In this document: piece by piece, positions 42,187 through 51,853 of the stretch
How the letters are laid out: each line of letters begins with the position of its first letter
Position numbering within the stretch: position 1 is the first letter of the stretch
Source: Cyanobacteria bacterium FACHB-63
GTDB taxonomy: Bacteria > Cyanobacteriota > Cyanobacteriia > Leptolyngbyales > Leptolyngbyaceae
Assembly (NCBI GenBank): GCA_014695255.1
Contig: JACJNX010000060.1
Location: forward strand, 124,001-188,000
DNA: 64,000 nt
Reading direction: 5' to 3'
Notes under the pieces: generated by a model
Seen by the model: the letters and a program-made list of their open reading frames with translations, nothing else
Databases searched by the model: none
Told to the model about the DNA's origin: nothing
Made by a program: the position numbers and the translations under genes

Positions 42187-43031
42187 AAATGTTCCAGCGA
42201 TCGCCTGCACTGCTGTTCGACTTAATCGGCGATCGTCCCCTAAATGCTGAGGAATACCGCTTTGATAGCGTTGCAGTAAAAGAACCAAAGTTTGAAACTG
42301 ATGGGGTATTTCTGCCACCAAAATCAGAACCCGGAGTCGTATATTTCTGCGAAGTCCAATTTCAGAAAGATCCGGAGCTATACGAACGATTATTCGGTGA
42401 ATCATTGTTGTACTTCTACCGCAATAGTTCTCGATTCTCAGATTGGCAAGCGGTTGTCATCTACCCATCGCGGAATACCGAGTAGGATAAAGTCTATCCC
42501 CACCGATCGCTGCTCAACGGCAAACAAATCCATCGCATTTACTTAGATGAATTAGGCGATGTCAGGGCATTACCTGTCACAGTGGCAGCAACCGTACTGA
42601 CGCGCTGCTTCGCAGATATCGCAAGGGTCGTAGATGAGGAAGAAGCCCCAGAAGCCGCAAGATTTCTGCTCGACAGAACCGAGCGTGAGGAGATGACTAC
42701 TAGAGAAAAAGCAAACCTCATTGATATCGTCACCTCTATAATGATGTACAAGTTCGCAAACTTAAGTCAGTTGGAGGTTCGGGCAATGTTGGGATTGAAT
42801 TTAACCGAAGAACCCCGCGCTATCCGGGAAGCCAAAGAAGAAGGACAGCAAGAAGGACGAGAAGCAGAAGCGCTCTCGTTAGTGATTCGCCTTCTAACCC
42901 GCAGGCTGAGACAAGAACTTTCTGAAGAGATGCGATCGCGCCTTGCAACCCTTTCTCTCTCACTTCTCGAAGCACTGTTAGATTTCACAAATCTGTCGGA
43001 TTTAGAACATTGGTTAGTGGAACATAGATAG
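42177..43031 (+). pseudogene. DUF2887/DUF4351 (Rpn-family-like) gene interrupted by an in-frame TAG
   Basis: One reading frame runs from PIFYQMFQRSPALLFDLIG (42174 on) to HLVEHR at 43031, interrupted only by TAG 42483-42485 between SRNTE and DKVYPHRSLLNG. Both sides are in the same frame and together make a normal-length cyanobacterial PD-(D/E)xK nuclease-like protein: DUF2887 with VYFCEVQFQ core, then a C-terminal DUF4351 region. A CAG-to-TAG change would explain the stop. The usual N-terminal MKTD is missing and a 15-bp duplication sits there. It is therefore a pseudogene or two-part remnant; its end overlaps the GTG of the transglutaminase gene by one base. Confidence 0.75.
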
Positions 43032-43873
43032 TGCTGTATCAAATCTCTCACTCTACAACCTACACTTACAGCGACCCTGTAACTTTGCAGCCGCATTTGA
43101 TTCGACTGCGACCTCGATCGGATGGCTGGCAAACGCTTACAATGTTCTCGCTGCAAGTTACACCGATTCCGATCGCACAATCCGAACTCAGCGATCTCGA
43201 CGGCAATACATTGATCAAGGTCTGGTTTTCTCCTGAACTAACCACATCGCTTAATGTTCAAGTTCTCTCGCAAACTTCCACTCAACAATCAAATCCATTT
43301 AACTATCTGTTGGAACCTTGGGCGATCGCACTCCCGATCGACTATCCTACTTCACTGTTGAAACAACTCCAGCCTTATCTAAGTTCAACAGATAGTGTTG
43401 CACTTCAACTCGCTTATGAAATAGCAGAAGCTTCAGGAAACAGTGTAACTCAGTTTCTCAATGAGCTGAATCAGAGGATTTATACAAGCTGTCAGTACAT
43501 GATTCGAGAAACAGGCAATCCTTATCCTGCTGGACTCACTTGGACGCAGAAACGGGGATCTTGTCGAGATTTAACTGTGTTGTTCATGGAAGTCTGTCGA
43601 TCGATTGGACTGGCAGCACGATTTGTGAGCGGCTATCAAGAAGGCGATCCAGAGCATCCAGATCGACATCTTCATGCTTGGGCAGAAGTGTATCTTCCGG
43701 GTGCAGGCTGGCGCGGATATGACCCGACACATGGATTAGCGGTCAGCGATCGACACATCGCACTCGCAGCCAGTGCAATTCCTGAATATGCGGCTCCGAT
43801 TGTGGGTAAAGTCACCCGATCGGGAGGCGCACAAACAACAATGAACTATACCTTACAAATTCAGCGACTCTGA
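43031..43873 (+). CDS. Transglutaminase-like cysteine protease family protein
   Basis: This 280-residue protein has an N-terminal bacterial transglutaminase-like domain (LYQISHSTTYTYSDPVTLQPHLIRLRPR) and a catalytic core with KRGSCRDLTVLFMEVCRSIGLAARFVSGYQ (Cys near residue 178), HLHAWAEVYLPGAGW (His near 214) and YDPTHG (Asp near 234). This family travels with Anbu, an ancestral proteasome-like protein, here encoded convergently next door. Starts at GTG 43031 overlapping the preceding stop by one base. Confidence 0.85.
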   Translation: MLYQISHSTTYTYSDPVTLQPHLIRLRPRSDGWQTLTMFSLQVTPIPIAQSELSDLDGNTLIKVWFSPELTTSLNVQVLSQTSTQQSNPFNYLLEPWAIALPIDYPTSLLKQLQPYLSSTDSVALQLAYEIAEASGNSVTQFLNELNQRIYTSCQYMIRETGNPYPAGLTWTQKRGSCRDLTVLFMEVCRSIGLAARFVSGYQEGDPEHPDRHLHAWAEVYLPGAGWRGYDPTHGLAVSDRHIALAASAIPEYAAPIVGKVTRSGGAQTTMNYTLQIQRL

Positions 43874-44617
43874 TCCGCGGCTTAAATAATGCTCCCAATC
43901 AATGTTCGGCATCTGCTCAAATGCTTCGTTCAAACACCGTTCCCACTGTTTGCGAATTTGAGTCAAATAAGGCGCATCAATGTTCAAACAAAGCTGATGT
44001 CGAACTTTGAAACTATCCGCTTCGTACATCACTAAATTAATCGGCGGGCCTACCGAGATGTTAGAAATCATCGTGGAATCGATCGACAACAGCGCACATT
44101 TCGCCGCCGCCTCGATCGGAGTGTGGAACGACAACACGCGATCGAGAATTGGTTTACCATATTTCGCTTCCCCAATCTGCAAAAAGGGCTTTTCTTTAGA
44201 GGCTTGAATAAAGTTTCCTTGGCTGTAAATCATATACAGTTCAGGTGCAGACCCACGAATCTGCCCACCGAGCAGAATTGTGGATTGATAATCAATGCCG
44301 TCTTTTTCTAACCACGGGCGATTCTCGTCTTGCACGTGCCGCATGATTCCCCCCACATAACGGGCAATCTCATACAAACTCGGCAGCGTGTGTAGGCTAA
44401 CTTCTGATTTGGCAGCGATTGCCTGCCGCATTAGAGCCAGAACTGACTGAGTGACAGAAAGATTCCCAGACGTGCAGAAGAACAATGCGCGATCGCCTTC
44501 GATCGAAAAATCAAACAGCTTCCGATAGGTCGAAATATAATCCACCCCCGCATTCGTGCGCGAGTCTGCTGCCATGACTAAACCTGTTTGGGTCAGAATT
44601 CCAAGGCAATACGTCAT
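43853..44617 (-). CDS. Anbu-type proteasome-like protein (ancestral beta subunit)
   Basis: This 254-residue protein begins MTYCLGILTQTGLVMAADSRTNAGVDYISTYRKLF, the Anbu N-terminus: an Ntn-hydrolase fold close to HslV and the 20S beta subunit, with the nucleophile candidate at the second residue (Thr2). Anbu assembles into spiral or ring-like oligomers; its substrate is unknown. It is commonly linked to transglutaminase, alpha-E and ATP-grasp genes, and the transglutaminase lies tail to tail here with a 21-bp overlap. ATG 44617 is chosen over an in-frame upstream start at 44635. Confidence 0.85.
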   Translation of the reverse strand: MTYCLGILTQTGLVMAADSRTNAGVDYISTYRKLFDFSIEGDRALFFCTSGNLSVTQSVLALMRQAIAAKSEVSLHTLPSLYEIARYVGGIMRHVQDENRPWLEKDGIDYQSTILLGGQIRGSAPELYMIYSQGNFIQASKEKPFLQIGEAKYGKPILDRVLSFHTPIEAAAKCALLSIDSTMISNISVGPPINLVMYEADSFKVRHQLCLNIDAPYLTQIRKQWERCLNEAFEQMPNIDWEHYLSRGSESLNL

Positions 44618-44698
44618 AGAAAAAATCCTGCACATGAAGCAATAGCAGCATCACTGTACAGGCATTTCACGGAATTAATCCGACTGTGCAAAAATCTT

Positions 44699-45271
44699 TT
44701 ATTTGCCCAGGTTGCGCTTCATTTCGTTGAGTTCTTCTTGAGTCTCCCACTGCCGGAATTTTTGCTCTAGTGGATCAGTCGATTTCTCGGTTTCAGTAAA
44801 GCTTTGATTCCAGCCATCAACCGCCCAACGTTGCTCTACTTGAGCCGCTTGAGCCGACTTCACCTGCCGCAATTCCGATTGCACTTCCTGACGGCGAATC
44901 TGAATTCTGCGCTGGAGTTCTTCGGTTTGCTGAATTCTTTCCTTGAGCACCTGCATTTGTCCCCATTTCTGGTTGCCTTCGCGTAGCAGAGACGCTTCAT
45001 GTGATTCAGCAGGTTCGGCTAAATCCCTTCGTCCTGCCGATCGCGCCTTTTCAATCCGAACGTGCCAGCGCTGAATCTCTTGAGCCGTGGTTAAAATTTC
45101 AGATTCCACCTGCTTTTCTCGCAGGCGCAAATCTGTCAACAGTCGGCGCGTTTCTTGTTCTTGCTGATACAGCTTTTCTTCTAATGCCTGAAGTTCAAGC
45201 TGCGGATTGTTCTTCAAAAATTCGTCAATCCGCGTTTCTAAAAAGCGTCCTAAATCGTCGAACAATCCCAT
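44699..45271 (-). CDS. Conserved cyanobacterial coiled-coil protein (TIGR04376-like)
   Basis: This 190-residue protein starts MGLFDDLGRFLETRIDEFLKNNPQLELQALEEKL and continues as a long charged coiled coil to about residue 150, then a short Trp-containing tail. The opening matches the cyanobacterial family named TIGR04376 of unknown function. There is no signal peptide or membrane segment. ATG 45271 is chosen; a 4-residue extension to 45283 is less likely. Confidence 0.7.
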   Translation of the reverse strand: MGLFDDLGRFLETRIDEFLKNNPQLELQALEEKLYQQEQETRRLLTDLRLREKQVESEILTTAQEIQRWHVRIEKARSAGRRDLAEPAESHEASLLREGNQKWGQMQVLKERIQQTEELQRRIQIRRQEVQSELRQVKSAQAAQVEQRWAVDGWNQSFTETEKSTDPLEQKFRQWETQEELNEMKRNLGK

Positions 45272-45328
45272 AAGCAACTCCAAGAAAGGCTGAAGGATGA
45301 AGAACGTTCTTCATCCTTGCTCTTTATT

Positions 45329-46390
45329 CTAGAGTTTTTGACCAATGGAGATCGATCGAACCTCACCGTTTCGCCGCACACTTACATAATTGCTCGAAAT
45401 ATCCACCACGCTCCAACCGCTCGACCCGACGCTTTCTCCGATGTAATAGCGTTGAGTCACGCCATTCATTTCAAACAGAATCGCGGATTGGCTCGGATCA
45501 GACGCGATCGCAATGCCGCGTAAGACCCGTTGCGGTTCGCTTGACACTGCCTGAGCAGGCTGGATCGCGATCGAAGTCGCAGACATAGCAGACCGAGGAG
45601 CCGGATTGATCGACAATCGCTCCAAGACCGAAGTTAAGCGCGTGAGCACCTGATTCAGTTCTTGCGGACTCTTATTCAGTGCAGTTACAACGGGCATCGG
45701 CGAGGGGAGGGGAGGAACATTCACCACGACGGGCAGCCTATTTGATTCAGCATTCGATCGTGCAGTTCCAGGAATCGAAGTCGTCGATGAGCTGCTATTT
45801 AAAGCAACCGGAATCGCGGTTGGAGTTTTGGCTTTGCGATCGATGTTTTCCAGTGACCGCTTCATGTATTGAGCAAACTGAGCGTTTGCGTCGATCGACA
45901 TTGCTTTCGGGACAGACGCGACTACCACTGGTTCTCGCGTCGCCACGGCAAAAAGCCGCTGCATGGTTCCACGCTGAATCAGCCACGCGGAAGCCGCAGA
46001 AAGTGCCGATAGCCCAAAGACGATCGCAACGAACTTGGGAAAGCGGGAGTTACGCCTGATCGCTTTCTCGGCAATTTGATTTCCAGTCTTCGGCACAACG
46101 GCAGGAGAAGTCCATTGTGGGAGTTGTGGCTGGGCAACGAGCGGTGCCACCGATGCCACAACGGGACGCGGAAGGTCGAGCGCGGGCTTGGGTCTTGCTT
46201 TGGACGATTCAGGAGGAGGGACGCTGCCCGATAGGAGGTCTTCCACATCCTCAAACAAGTCATCCATTAATCGATCGGCGTAGGTATCGACCTGGACAGG
46301 TGCTGGCATCAGCCCATAGGAATTGCTTGACGGCTGTGCGGAAGTCGCCTGTGAGGATTGGTTTTGAGCGCCGCTGATGGTTTGAGGCAT
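45329..46390 (-). CDS. Single-pass membrane protein with GspC/PilP-like C-terminal domain
   Basis: This 353-residue protein has a disordered acidic/proline-rich N-terminal 120 residues (DRLMDDLFEDVEDLL), one membrane helix near residues 138-155, a long low-complexity linker, and a compact C-terminal region of about 70 residues (VLRGIAIASDPSQSAILFEMNGVTQRYYIGESVGSSGWSVVDI). The C-terminal strand pattern resembles the homology-region domain of GspC or PilP from type II secretion and type IV pilus systems. No pilus genes are adjacent, so the role is open. Confidence 0.5.
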   Translation of the reverse strand: MPQTISGAQNQSSQATSAQPSSNSYGLMPAPVQVDTYADRLMDDLFEDVEDLLSGSVPPPESSKARPKPALDLPRPVVASVAPLVAQPQLPQWTSPAVVPKTGNQIAEKAIRRNSRFPKFVAIVFGLSALSAASAWLIQRGTMQRLFAVATREPVVVASVPKAMSIDANAQFAQYMKRSLENIDRKAKTPTAIPVALNSSSSTTSIPGTARSNAESNRLPVVVNVPPLPSPMPVVTALNKSPQELNQVLTRLTSVLERLSINPAPRSAMSATSIAIQPAQAVSSEPQRVLRGIAIASDPSQSAILFEMNGVTQRYYIGESVGSSGWSVVDISSNYVSVRRNGEVRSISIGQKL

Positions 46391-46675
46391 AGCTTTGGAT
46401 TCAAAGGCTTGTCAAGTATAAGAATTGCTAGACATCCAACAGAAGGATCAAAATAAAGTGAACAAAAGTTAGCCTTGCATCACGCATGGAGCGATCGAGC
46501 CTCAAATCAAGATCTGAAAGTCTACCGCTATACGTGTTTGGGATTATACTCGACGATTTTTTGGACGGCGCAGTGAAGCGAAAGAAACCCCGGATTCTAC
46601 GGAGATCAAGCGAAAAGCGACGCTGTATCGCTGTTACAGCAGGCTCTAATTTGATGACACCGAAGCTATAGATCG

Positions 46676-47173
46676 CTACTCCTGCGGTAAATTCTCAAAC
46701 ACCTGTTCAACAATTCGCTTCGTCTTATCTTCTAAAAGATTCCAATCCACCTCGCCTGTCGGATCAAACAGAGCCGTATCAATTTCAACCGGAAAATCGT
46801 CTCGCCATTCACCGTTCTCCGATCGAAAACAAATTCGATAGCACAATGCCCAAAGATCAACATTGACTTGTCGATCGTCCTTCTCTAAGCACAGTTCATA
46901 CCCCGGATAAGGCGAGGGCAAATGAGCTAATGTTTCCTGAATTTCTGCGGCTTGTTCTGGGGGAGCCGTTTCGAGTTGCTGCTGAAGTTGAAGTACCGTG
47001 TGTTTGGTTTCATCCGGAATATCGTCTGCCCAAACTTGGACATCGCGGTACTGTCCTCGCCAAGTGGAGGTATCGAGTTGTTTGCGTAAATTGTCAATCA
47101 GGCGAATGAAGGCAGGCTGCATTAAGAGTTCTGCCTGCTGCCAGGTTTCGATCGTTGCAAATCTCGGCTTCAT
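46676..47173 (-). CDS. Conserved cyanobacterial protein of unknown function
   Basis: This 165-residue acidic soluble protein is not recognised. It has a helical N-terminal half (TWQQAELLMQPAFIRLIDNLRKQL) with a Gln-rich patch, then a beta-strand-like region (YPGYELCLEKDDRQVNVDLWALCYRICF). It ends with an acidic tail (EQVFENLPQE). It is divergent from fmt with a 60-bp gap. Confidence 0.55.
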   Translation of the reverse strand: MKPRFATIETWQQAELLMQPAFIRLIDNLRKQLDTSTWRGQYRDVQVWADDIPDETKHTVLQLQQQLETAPPEQAAEIQETLAHLPSPYPGYELCLEKDDRQVNVDLWALCYRICFRSENGEWRDDFPVEIDTALFDPTGEVDWNLLEDKTKRIVEQVFENLPQE

Positions 47174-47233
47174 AGGTTCAAAATATCAGCTTGAATAAGT
47201 GTAGAACGTCTGCCAGGAGCGAGAGTTAGATTG

Positions 47234-48250
47234 ATGAAAATTGTATTTTTTGGGACACCTCAGTTTGCTGTGCCGACGTTGGCAGCGCTGTTAAAAGTGG
47301 CAGAGTTCGAGGTCGTTGCTGTAGTGACACAACCGGATAAACGACGCGGACGGGGCAATGAGTTATCTCCAAGTCCTGTGAAATTGATCGCCGAAACGCA
47401 TCAAATTCCCGTTTGGCAACCCAAAAGCGTGAAAAAAGATGCCGAAACCCTGGAGAACCTGCGATCGCTCAACGCCGATGTTTTCGTTGTCGTTGCGTAT
47501 GGACAGATTTTGTCGCAGGAAATTCTCGACATGCCAAAATACGGCTGCGTAAATGTCCACGGGTCAATCTTGCCGAAATACCGGGGTGCGGCTCCGATTC
47601 AGTGGTGTCTGTATCACGGTGAAGCGGAAACGGGAATTACGACAATGCTAATGGATGCGGGAATGGATACAGGCGCGATGCTGTTGAAAGCGACGACTCC
47701 GATCGCACCCTTCGACACCGCACAGGATTTAGCGGTTCGATTGAGTACGATCGGCGCAGATTTACTCGTTGAAACCTTGCCAAAGCTGGTTAACGGTGAA
47801 ATCAAACCGATTCCGCAAGACAACGATCAAGCGACTTACGCACCGTTGATCAAGAAACCCGATTATGAATTGGATTGGTCGCGCAGTGCGATCGAGCTTC
47901 ACAATCAAATTCGCGGCTTTTATCCAAACTGTACGACTTCATTCCGGGATTCTGCGCTGAAAGTGCTGCAAACGATTCCACTCGAACCCGAATTTTTGAC
48001 TCAGTTTGAAGAGCTAAAGACGATTGCTTTTGAGCCAAGATTGCCCGGTGAGGTGATTGGTGCTGTGAAAAATTGGGGGGCAGTGATTCAAACCGGAAAT
48101 GGCGCATTGCTGCTGCGGCAAGTCCAACTGGCAGGTAAGCGACCTCAATCCGGCTGGGACTTTGCCAACGGAACTAGAATTGCGATCGCAGAACCGCTTA
48201 ATCCTTCGGGCGGTAGTGACGACAGCCTGCACAAAGACCGTCAGGATTAA
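47234..48250 (+). CDS. fmt: Methionyl-tRNA formyltransferase
   Basis: This 338-residue enzyme formylates Met-tRNAfMet with 10-formyl-tetrahydrofolate for translation initiation. The N-terminal formyltransferase domain has the [16 protein letters not shown] start, [20 protein letters not shown] (residues about 106-125, with the catalytic Asn and His) and the following catalytic Asp region ([17 protein letters not shown]). A C-terminal OB-fold-like domain covers residues 210-315. ATG 47234 is the start. The last 53 bp overlap the end of a convergent gene. Confidence 0.93.
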   Translation: MKIVFFGTPQFAVPTLAALLKVAEFEVVAVVTQPDKRRGRGNELSPSPVKLIAETHQIPVWQPKSVKKDAETLENLRSLNADVFVVVAYGQILSQEILDMPKYGCVNVHGSILPKYRGAAPIQWCLYHGEAETGITTMLMDAGMDTGAMLLKATTPIAPFDTAQDLAVRLSTIGADLLVETLPKLVNGEIKPIPQDNDQATYAPLIKKPDYELDWSRSAIELHNQIRGFYPNCTTSFRDSALKVLQTIPLEPEFLTQFEELKTIAFEPRLPGEVIGAVKNWGAVIQTGNGALLLRQVQLAGKRPQSGWDFANGTRIAIAEPLNPSGGSDDSLHKDRQD

Positions 48251-48554
48251 CCGCACAGCGCATGATTTCCGATCGCGCATTGTATTCGCAAGTGGCATCA
48301 CCCAGCACCCAGCGCCCTTCAACGAGCGATCGCTCGATCGGGCGTTGTACGGTTTGAACATACAGCGCGACTTTGTGTAAGCGATAGCGCCCTGACCTCA
48401 GTTCATATCGGTGGCGACGCTCCAGAACAGCGTAGGTCTGACCTTCCAAATCGAAATAGGCTCCGGGCTGTGGCGACCAATCGAGTTGCACACTGCCCAG
48501 AGATTTACGAGGGTGATTCAGAATAACCTCTGTGGGAAGTAGTTGTTGCTCCAT
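48198..48554 (-). CDS. Conserved cyanobacterial protein (DUF6464-like)
   Basis: This 118-residue protein has [26 protein letters not shown], then [22 protein letters not shown] and ALYVQTV. The C-terminal cysteines ([25 protein letters not shown]) end in C-x2-C, suggesting a metal-binding or structural cluster. It looks like the DUF6464 family found in cyanobacteria. It overlaps the end of fmt by 53 bp on the other strand. Function unknown. Confidence 0.6.
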   Translation of the reverse strand: MEQQLLPTEVILNHPRKSLGSVQLDWSPQPGAYFDLEGQTYAVLERRHRYELRSGRYRLHKVALYVQTVQRPIERSLVEGRWVLGDATCEYNARSEIMRCAVNPDGLCAGCRHYRPKD

Positions 48555-48650
48555 GAAAATGTGTTCTAGCAAACTCAGAGTTATTCGATGGTATCGCACT
48601 CGCGTCCCGACCCGGAGCGAGTTTAGATTTTGAACAGGATTAGAGTTTGA

Positions 48651-50171
48651 TTATCTCGATCCGTACCAGGGGTTAACTTGCAAAACTCCACTCGGCTTGA
48701 ACACAACTTTGAACGATGCCGCAGGTTCAGCCGGGGCATTCGGATCAATCTGTTTCCCTAACTGGGGGAGCGGCGTGTCTTTCGTGTACTGACCTGCTGC
48801 TGAGTTGTCGGGTTCATAGCCAGCGATCGCTCCATCCGGTTTAATCCGAACTCGAAACACAAGATCTTGATTAAACGGAGGTCTGCCCTTCCAATTTTGA
48901 TTGATCGTATCGTAGAGTTTGGGCTGCAAATTATCGAGCGTCGCTTCATCGGTCAGTTCTGTCGGAGTCGTCGCGGGATTTGCGGCAACGGCAGGAGTCG
49001 TCGCGGGATTCGCAACGATCGTCGTATTGGTCGTCGGACTTGCCGTAGGACTCAAAGGCACAGCGGAAGTCGGAGATGCGATCGGCGTGACCTCAAAGTT
49101 TCCTTGCGGCTTGAAGATCACGCGGTACTGCGCCAGAGGCTCTGACGAGGGAGGACTGCCACCTGCGGGTAAATACAGCAAATCGAGCAGCGGTGTACGT
49201 CGGGCATTGTCAACTGCCGCAGGGGTTTCGGCTTTAAATCCGACGACATCCCCGGTGCGAGCCACGCCAACGCGATAAGCTAACTCCTCGGTGACAGCCG
49301 ATTGCGTTTTCCATCTGTCCCGGATTTGAGCCGACAAGCGATCTCTCAGCGATTTTACTTCTTGAGGATCGGTAATCGGAGGAGCCGCATTCAGTGCGGT
49401 TTCAAGCTGTGCTAGATCCGGAGAAGCCGTTGGGCTGGGAGAGGTGACAGCGCTGGGAGAAGCCGTTGGGCTAGGAGAAGCGGCGGGGCTAACCGTCGGA
49501 CTCGGACTTGCGCCCGGACTTTGGGGGTTTGCAACGACACCCGGACAATCGGATGCGCCAGGAGCTAAACATTCTGGCGTTTTCACCCGCATCGTCGGCA
49601 ACGAGAAGAACGCGATCGCCGCCAATGCCAGTCCCGAAACCCCAATTGAGGCGGGAACGACTTGCTTGGCGATCGGTTCACCCGATCGTGCGTACCGTTT
49701 CGGAACAGGCGAAAGATTCAGTGACCAATACGGCAACGTTTGAGTATCAGCGACGAATTGATCGATCGCTTCAACCAAGTCAAACAACTGCACGGTCGTT
49801 AAATCGACCGCTCGTTCTTCGCTATTGGGATTGTTCGGATCTTTTTCGACGATCAGGCGATGATGGGCACGATCAAGCCGCGCCAAGCGAATAAATGAGG
49901 GACGATCGCTATAAGTATGTCGGGGTAAGTGAACACCGCTCAAGAATTCCTGAGCGTACAAACTCACAGCAGTCACCAAACTTTCAAAAAACTCGCGTCC
50001 GCCGACCAGTGGCTTATCTTGTCCGGGCAGATGGCATTCTGCATTAATCAGCAGCGACATCACCGGGCGAATTTCCGGTTGTGCATATCCGGTTGTATCC
50101 GACAAGCCTTCTAAAATTAACGTGCAATTTGGCAAGCTGTACTGGCGTTGCAGCGTCATCGCGTTCGTCAT
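48651..50171 (-). CDS. DUF4335 protein
   Basis: This 506-residue protein starts with the DUF4335 domain (QRQYSLPNCTLILEGLSD... to about residue 200), then one hydrophobic segment (about 173-193). A Pro/Thr/Ser low-complexity linker (220-260, TASPSPTASP-like) leads to two related C-terminal units (RWKTQSAVTEELAYRVGVARTGDVVGF and NWKGRPPFNQDLVFRVRIKPDGAIAGY). The duplicate units end in an FKVVFKPSGVLQV-type strand. ATG overlaps the stop of the DUF3038 gene (ATGA), so the two proteins are translationally coupled. Confidence 0.75.
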   Translation of the reverse strand: MTNAMTLQRQYSLPNCTLILEGLSDTTGYAQPEIRPVMSLLINAECHLPGQDKPLVGGREFFESLVTAVSLYAQEFLSGVHLPRHTYSDRPSFIRLARLDRAHHRLIVEKDPNNPNSEERAVDLTTVQLFDLVEAIDQFVADTQTLPYWSLNLSPVPKRYARSGEPIAKQVVPASIGVSGLALAAIAFFSLPTMRVKTPECLAPGASDCPGVVANPQSPGASPSPTVSPAASPSPTASPSAVTSPSPTASPDLAQLETALNAAPPITDPQEVKSLRDRLSAQIRDRWKTQSAVTEELAYRVGVARTGDVVGFKAETPAAVDNARRTPLLDLLYLPAGGSPPSSEPLAQYRVIFKPQGNFEVTPIASPTSAVPLSPTASPTTNTTIVANPATTPAVAANPATTPTELTDEATLDNLQPKLYDTINQNWKGRPPFNQDLVFRVRIKPDGAIAGYEPDNSAAGQYTKDTPLPQLGKQIDPNAPAEPAASFKVVFKPSGVLQVNPWYGSR

Positions 50172-50803
50172 TGCACTTCTCCATCAAACAAACTAATCCA
50201 CAATCGCTGGACTCCAGAAGTCCCCGTACAGAACAAAAGCTGTTCCAGCAAATCTAGCGCTAGTTCATTCAGCTTTTCATCAGAACTGTAAGCCATTACG
50301 CCTGCGCGTCGGGAATTCATGCGGCTACGGTAGTGAGCGCGAAATCTTTCTAAATATTCCGATAAACGAAAATGATGATCGATCGATAAATTCTTTTCGC
50401 TAAGTTGCTGATACGCCAGCAATAATTGCCGAATCAGCACCGTTAGTCGGCGGGCTAAATAGCACGTCACCAACACTAATGCTTTCGCTTCCATTAGCGT
50501 CAAGGGTCGGCGTTGGGCATAGCGTCGGAAGGGATTCGTCGAGCGCATCCGCCACAAAGAGACGCGATTTTTCAGCACTCCGCGCAGTTCAAACTCCGAG
50601 GCAACCGCCAAAATCGCTTCTGATCCTGCCAGATCCAGCGCTTCGATCGCCAACAGCAGCAAATCGATCTGCATCCGCGTGCGACGCGGACACACACCGT
50701 CAGCAACGGGTGGATCGGGCAAAGTATCGAGAATAATCGGCGTGGGGGGCGGTAGCGGAGCAGGTGGGCTATTCAACTGCATTACATTCACGGAGGCACT
50801 CAT
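50168..50803 (-). CDS. DUF3038 protein
   Basis: This 211-residue protein has a proline-rich N-terminal stretch (LPPPTPIIL) followed by a mostly helical domain. TRMQIDLLLLAIEALDLAGSEAILAVA (residues about 42-68) and LRGVLKNRVSLWRMRSTNPFRR are the DUF3038 core. It always seems to precede a DUF4335 gene in cyanobacteria, and here the two overlap by 4 nt, which points to a stable complex. No enzymatic motif is visible. Confidence 0.75.
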   Translation of the reverse strand: MSASVNVMQLNSPPAPLPPPTPIILDTLPDPPVADGVCPRRTRMQIDLLLLAIEALDLAGSEAILAVASEFELRGVLKNRVSLWRMRSTNPFRRYAQRRPLTLMEAKALVLVTCYLARRLTVLIRQLLLAYQQLSEKNLSIDHHFRLSEYLERFRAHYRSRMNSRRAGVMAYSSDEKLNELALDLLEQLLFCTGTSGVQRLWISLFDGEVQ

Positions 50804-51306
50804 TCCTTATTAATTTATTCGTAATGGGGGTTTTGATTGAAGCAACCTGACTGAAGGTAGAAATCCTCTAAATTTGATCGCTTCCGACTGACATACAGTT
50901 CCTTTCACTCACTACGAATTGCGTATCCCAAATTACGAAGTTCCAGCATTTTACCGAAATCTCACGACAAATCTGTGGATGATCTGCTGAGCCAAGCAAA
51001 TTGTGAAGCCGAAGTTAAATTCGTGCCTCCGTAGACTTGCGGGAAGTTGCAATTCTAGATACGCTCTGCCCAAACAGTTTTACAGTTTAGCGGACATTTT
51101 GGATGCTGATTCATTCTGCCAAATTTGATTGGGGGTTGGAGTGGGGGAGATGGGTGCTGCGTTTTCTTTACTCTCTCCAAATCCCTGCGAATTTCCCGGC
51201 ACGATCGCGCTCCCGAAAATGGGAGAATAAGAAATGTTGTCTGCCCGATAGCGCGTCGTTTGTGCGTGGTTTGACAGAGTAAGACGTTTTGTGGAGAAGT
51301 GGTTTG
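50804..51306. other. Gene-free region upstream of cyanoP
   Basis: About 500 bp between divergent transcription units (DUF3038 leftward, cyanoP rightward). It contains a G-rich stretch at 51131-51154 and no supportable ORF, repeat or RNA. It should hold both promoters. Confidence 0.5.
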
Positions 51307-51849
51307 ATGCTCAAGCGAATCATTGCGGTGATGCTCATTGTCCTGGCGCTAGGGCTACAGGGTTGTGTGTCTGGCGTGGGTGGACTGAAAAGCTTTATTG
51401 ATAGTACCGATGGCTATCGATTTTTATATCCGAATGGCTGGCTACCTGTGAAAGTGACAAACGGGCCAGACGTGGTGTTTCATGACATCATCGTGCAAAC
51501 CGAAAATATTAGTATGGTGATTAATCCGGTTCCGGGTAAAAAGAAGCTAGCGGATCTGGGAACACCGAGCGAGGTGGGGTATCAGTTGGGCAAAAGCGCG
51601 ATCGCGCCTCCCGATTCTGGTCGCACAGCAGAGCTAGTCAGTGCCGATGCTCGCGACATTGCCGATCGAACTTATTACCTACTCGAATATCTAGTCACCT
51701 TGCCGAATCAAGAGAAGCGGCATAACCTAGCAAGCGCGATCGTCTATCGCGGCAAGTTGTACACGCTGAATGCTTCGACCTCAGAGGAGCGCTGGGAGAA
51801 GATGGCTCCGGTTCTCACGAAGTCTGTGAAGTCGTTTATGGTGGATTAG
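51307..51849 (+). CDS. PsbP-domain lipoprotein CyanoP
   Basis: This 180-residue protein has a lipoprotein signal peptide ending in the lipobox LGLQGC (Cys20). A PsbP fold follows, with [71 protein letters not shown] and [12 protein letters not shown]. CyanoP is associated with photosystem II on the lumenal face and seems to act in PSII assembly. ATG 51307 was chosen so that the hydrophobic leader starts promptly. maf follows 4 bp after the stop. Confidence 0.85.
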   Translation: MLKRIIAVMLIVLALGLQGCVSGVGGLKSFIDSTDGYRFLYPNGWLPVKVTNGPDVVFHDIIVQTENISMVINPVPGKKKLADLGTPSEVGYQLGKSAIAPPDSGRTAELVSADARDIADRTYYLLEYLVTLPNQEKRHNLASAIVYRGKLYTLNASTSEERWEKMAPVLTKSVKSFMVD

Positions 51850-51853
51850 GTCG

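Noticed and set aside
42582-43031. A separate small gene downstream of the DUF2887 part
   Set aside because: It is in the same frame as 42189-42485 and continues the same family protein after a single TAG, so it is the 3' part of a pseudogene.
46486-46671. Small 61-codon open frame
   Set aside because: No ribosome-binding site, basic shadow-like composition and no recognisable family.
51131-51154. G-rich stretch as a G-quadruplex
   Set aside because: Only three G-runs of three or more are present, so a stable three-tetrad structure is not supported.
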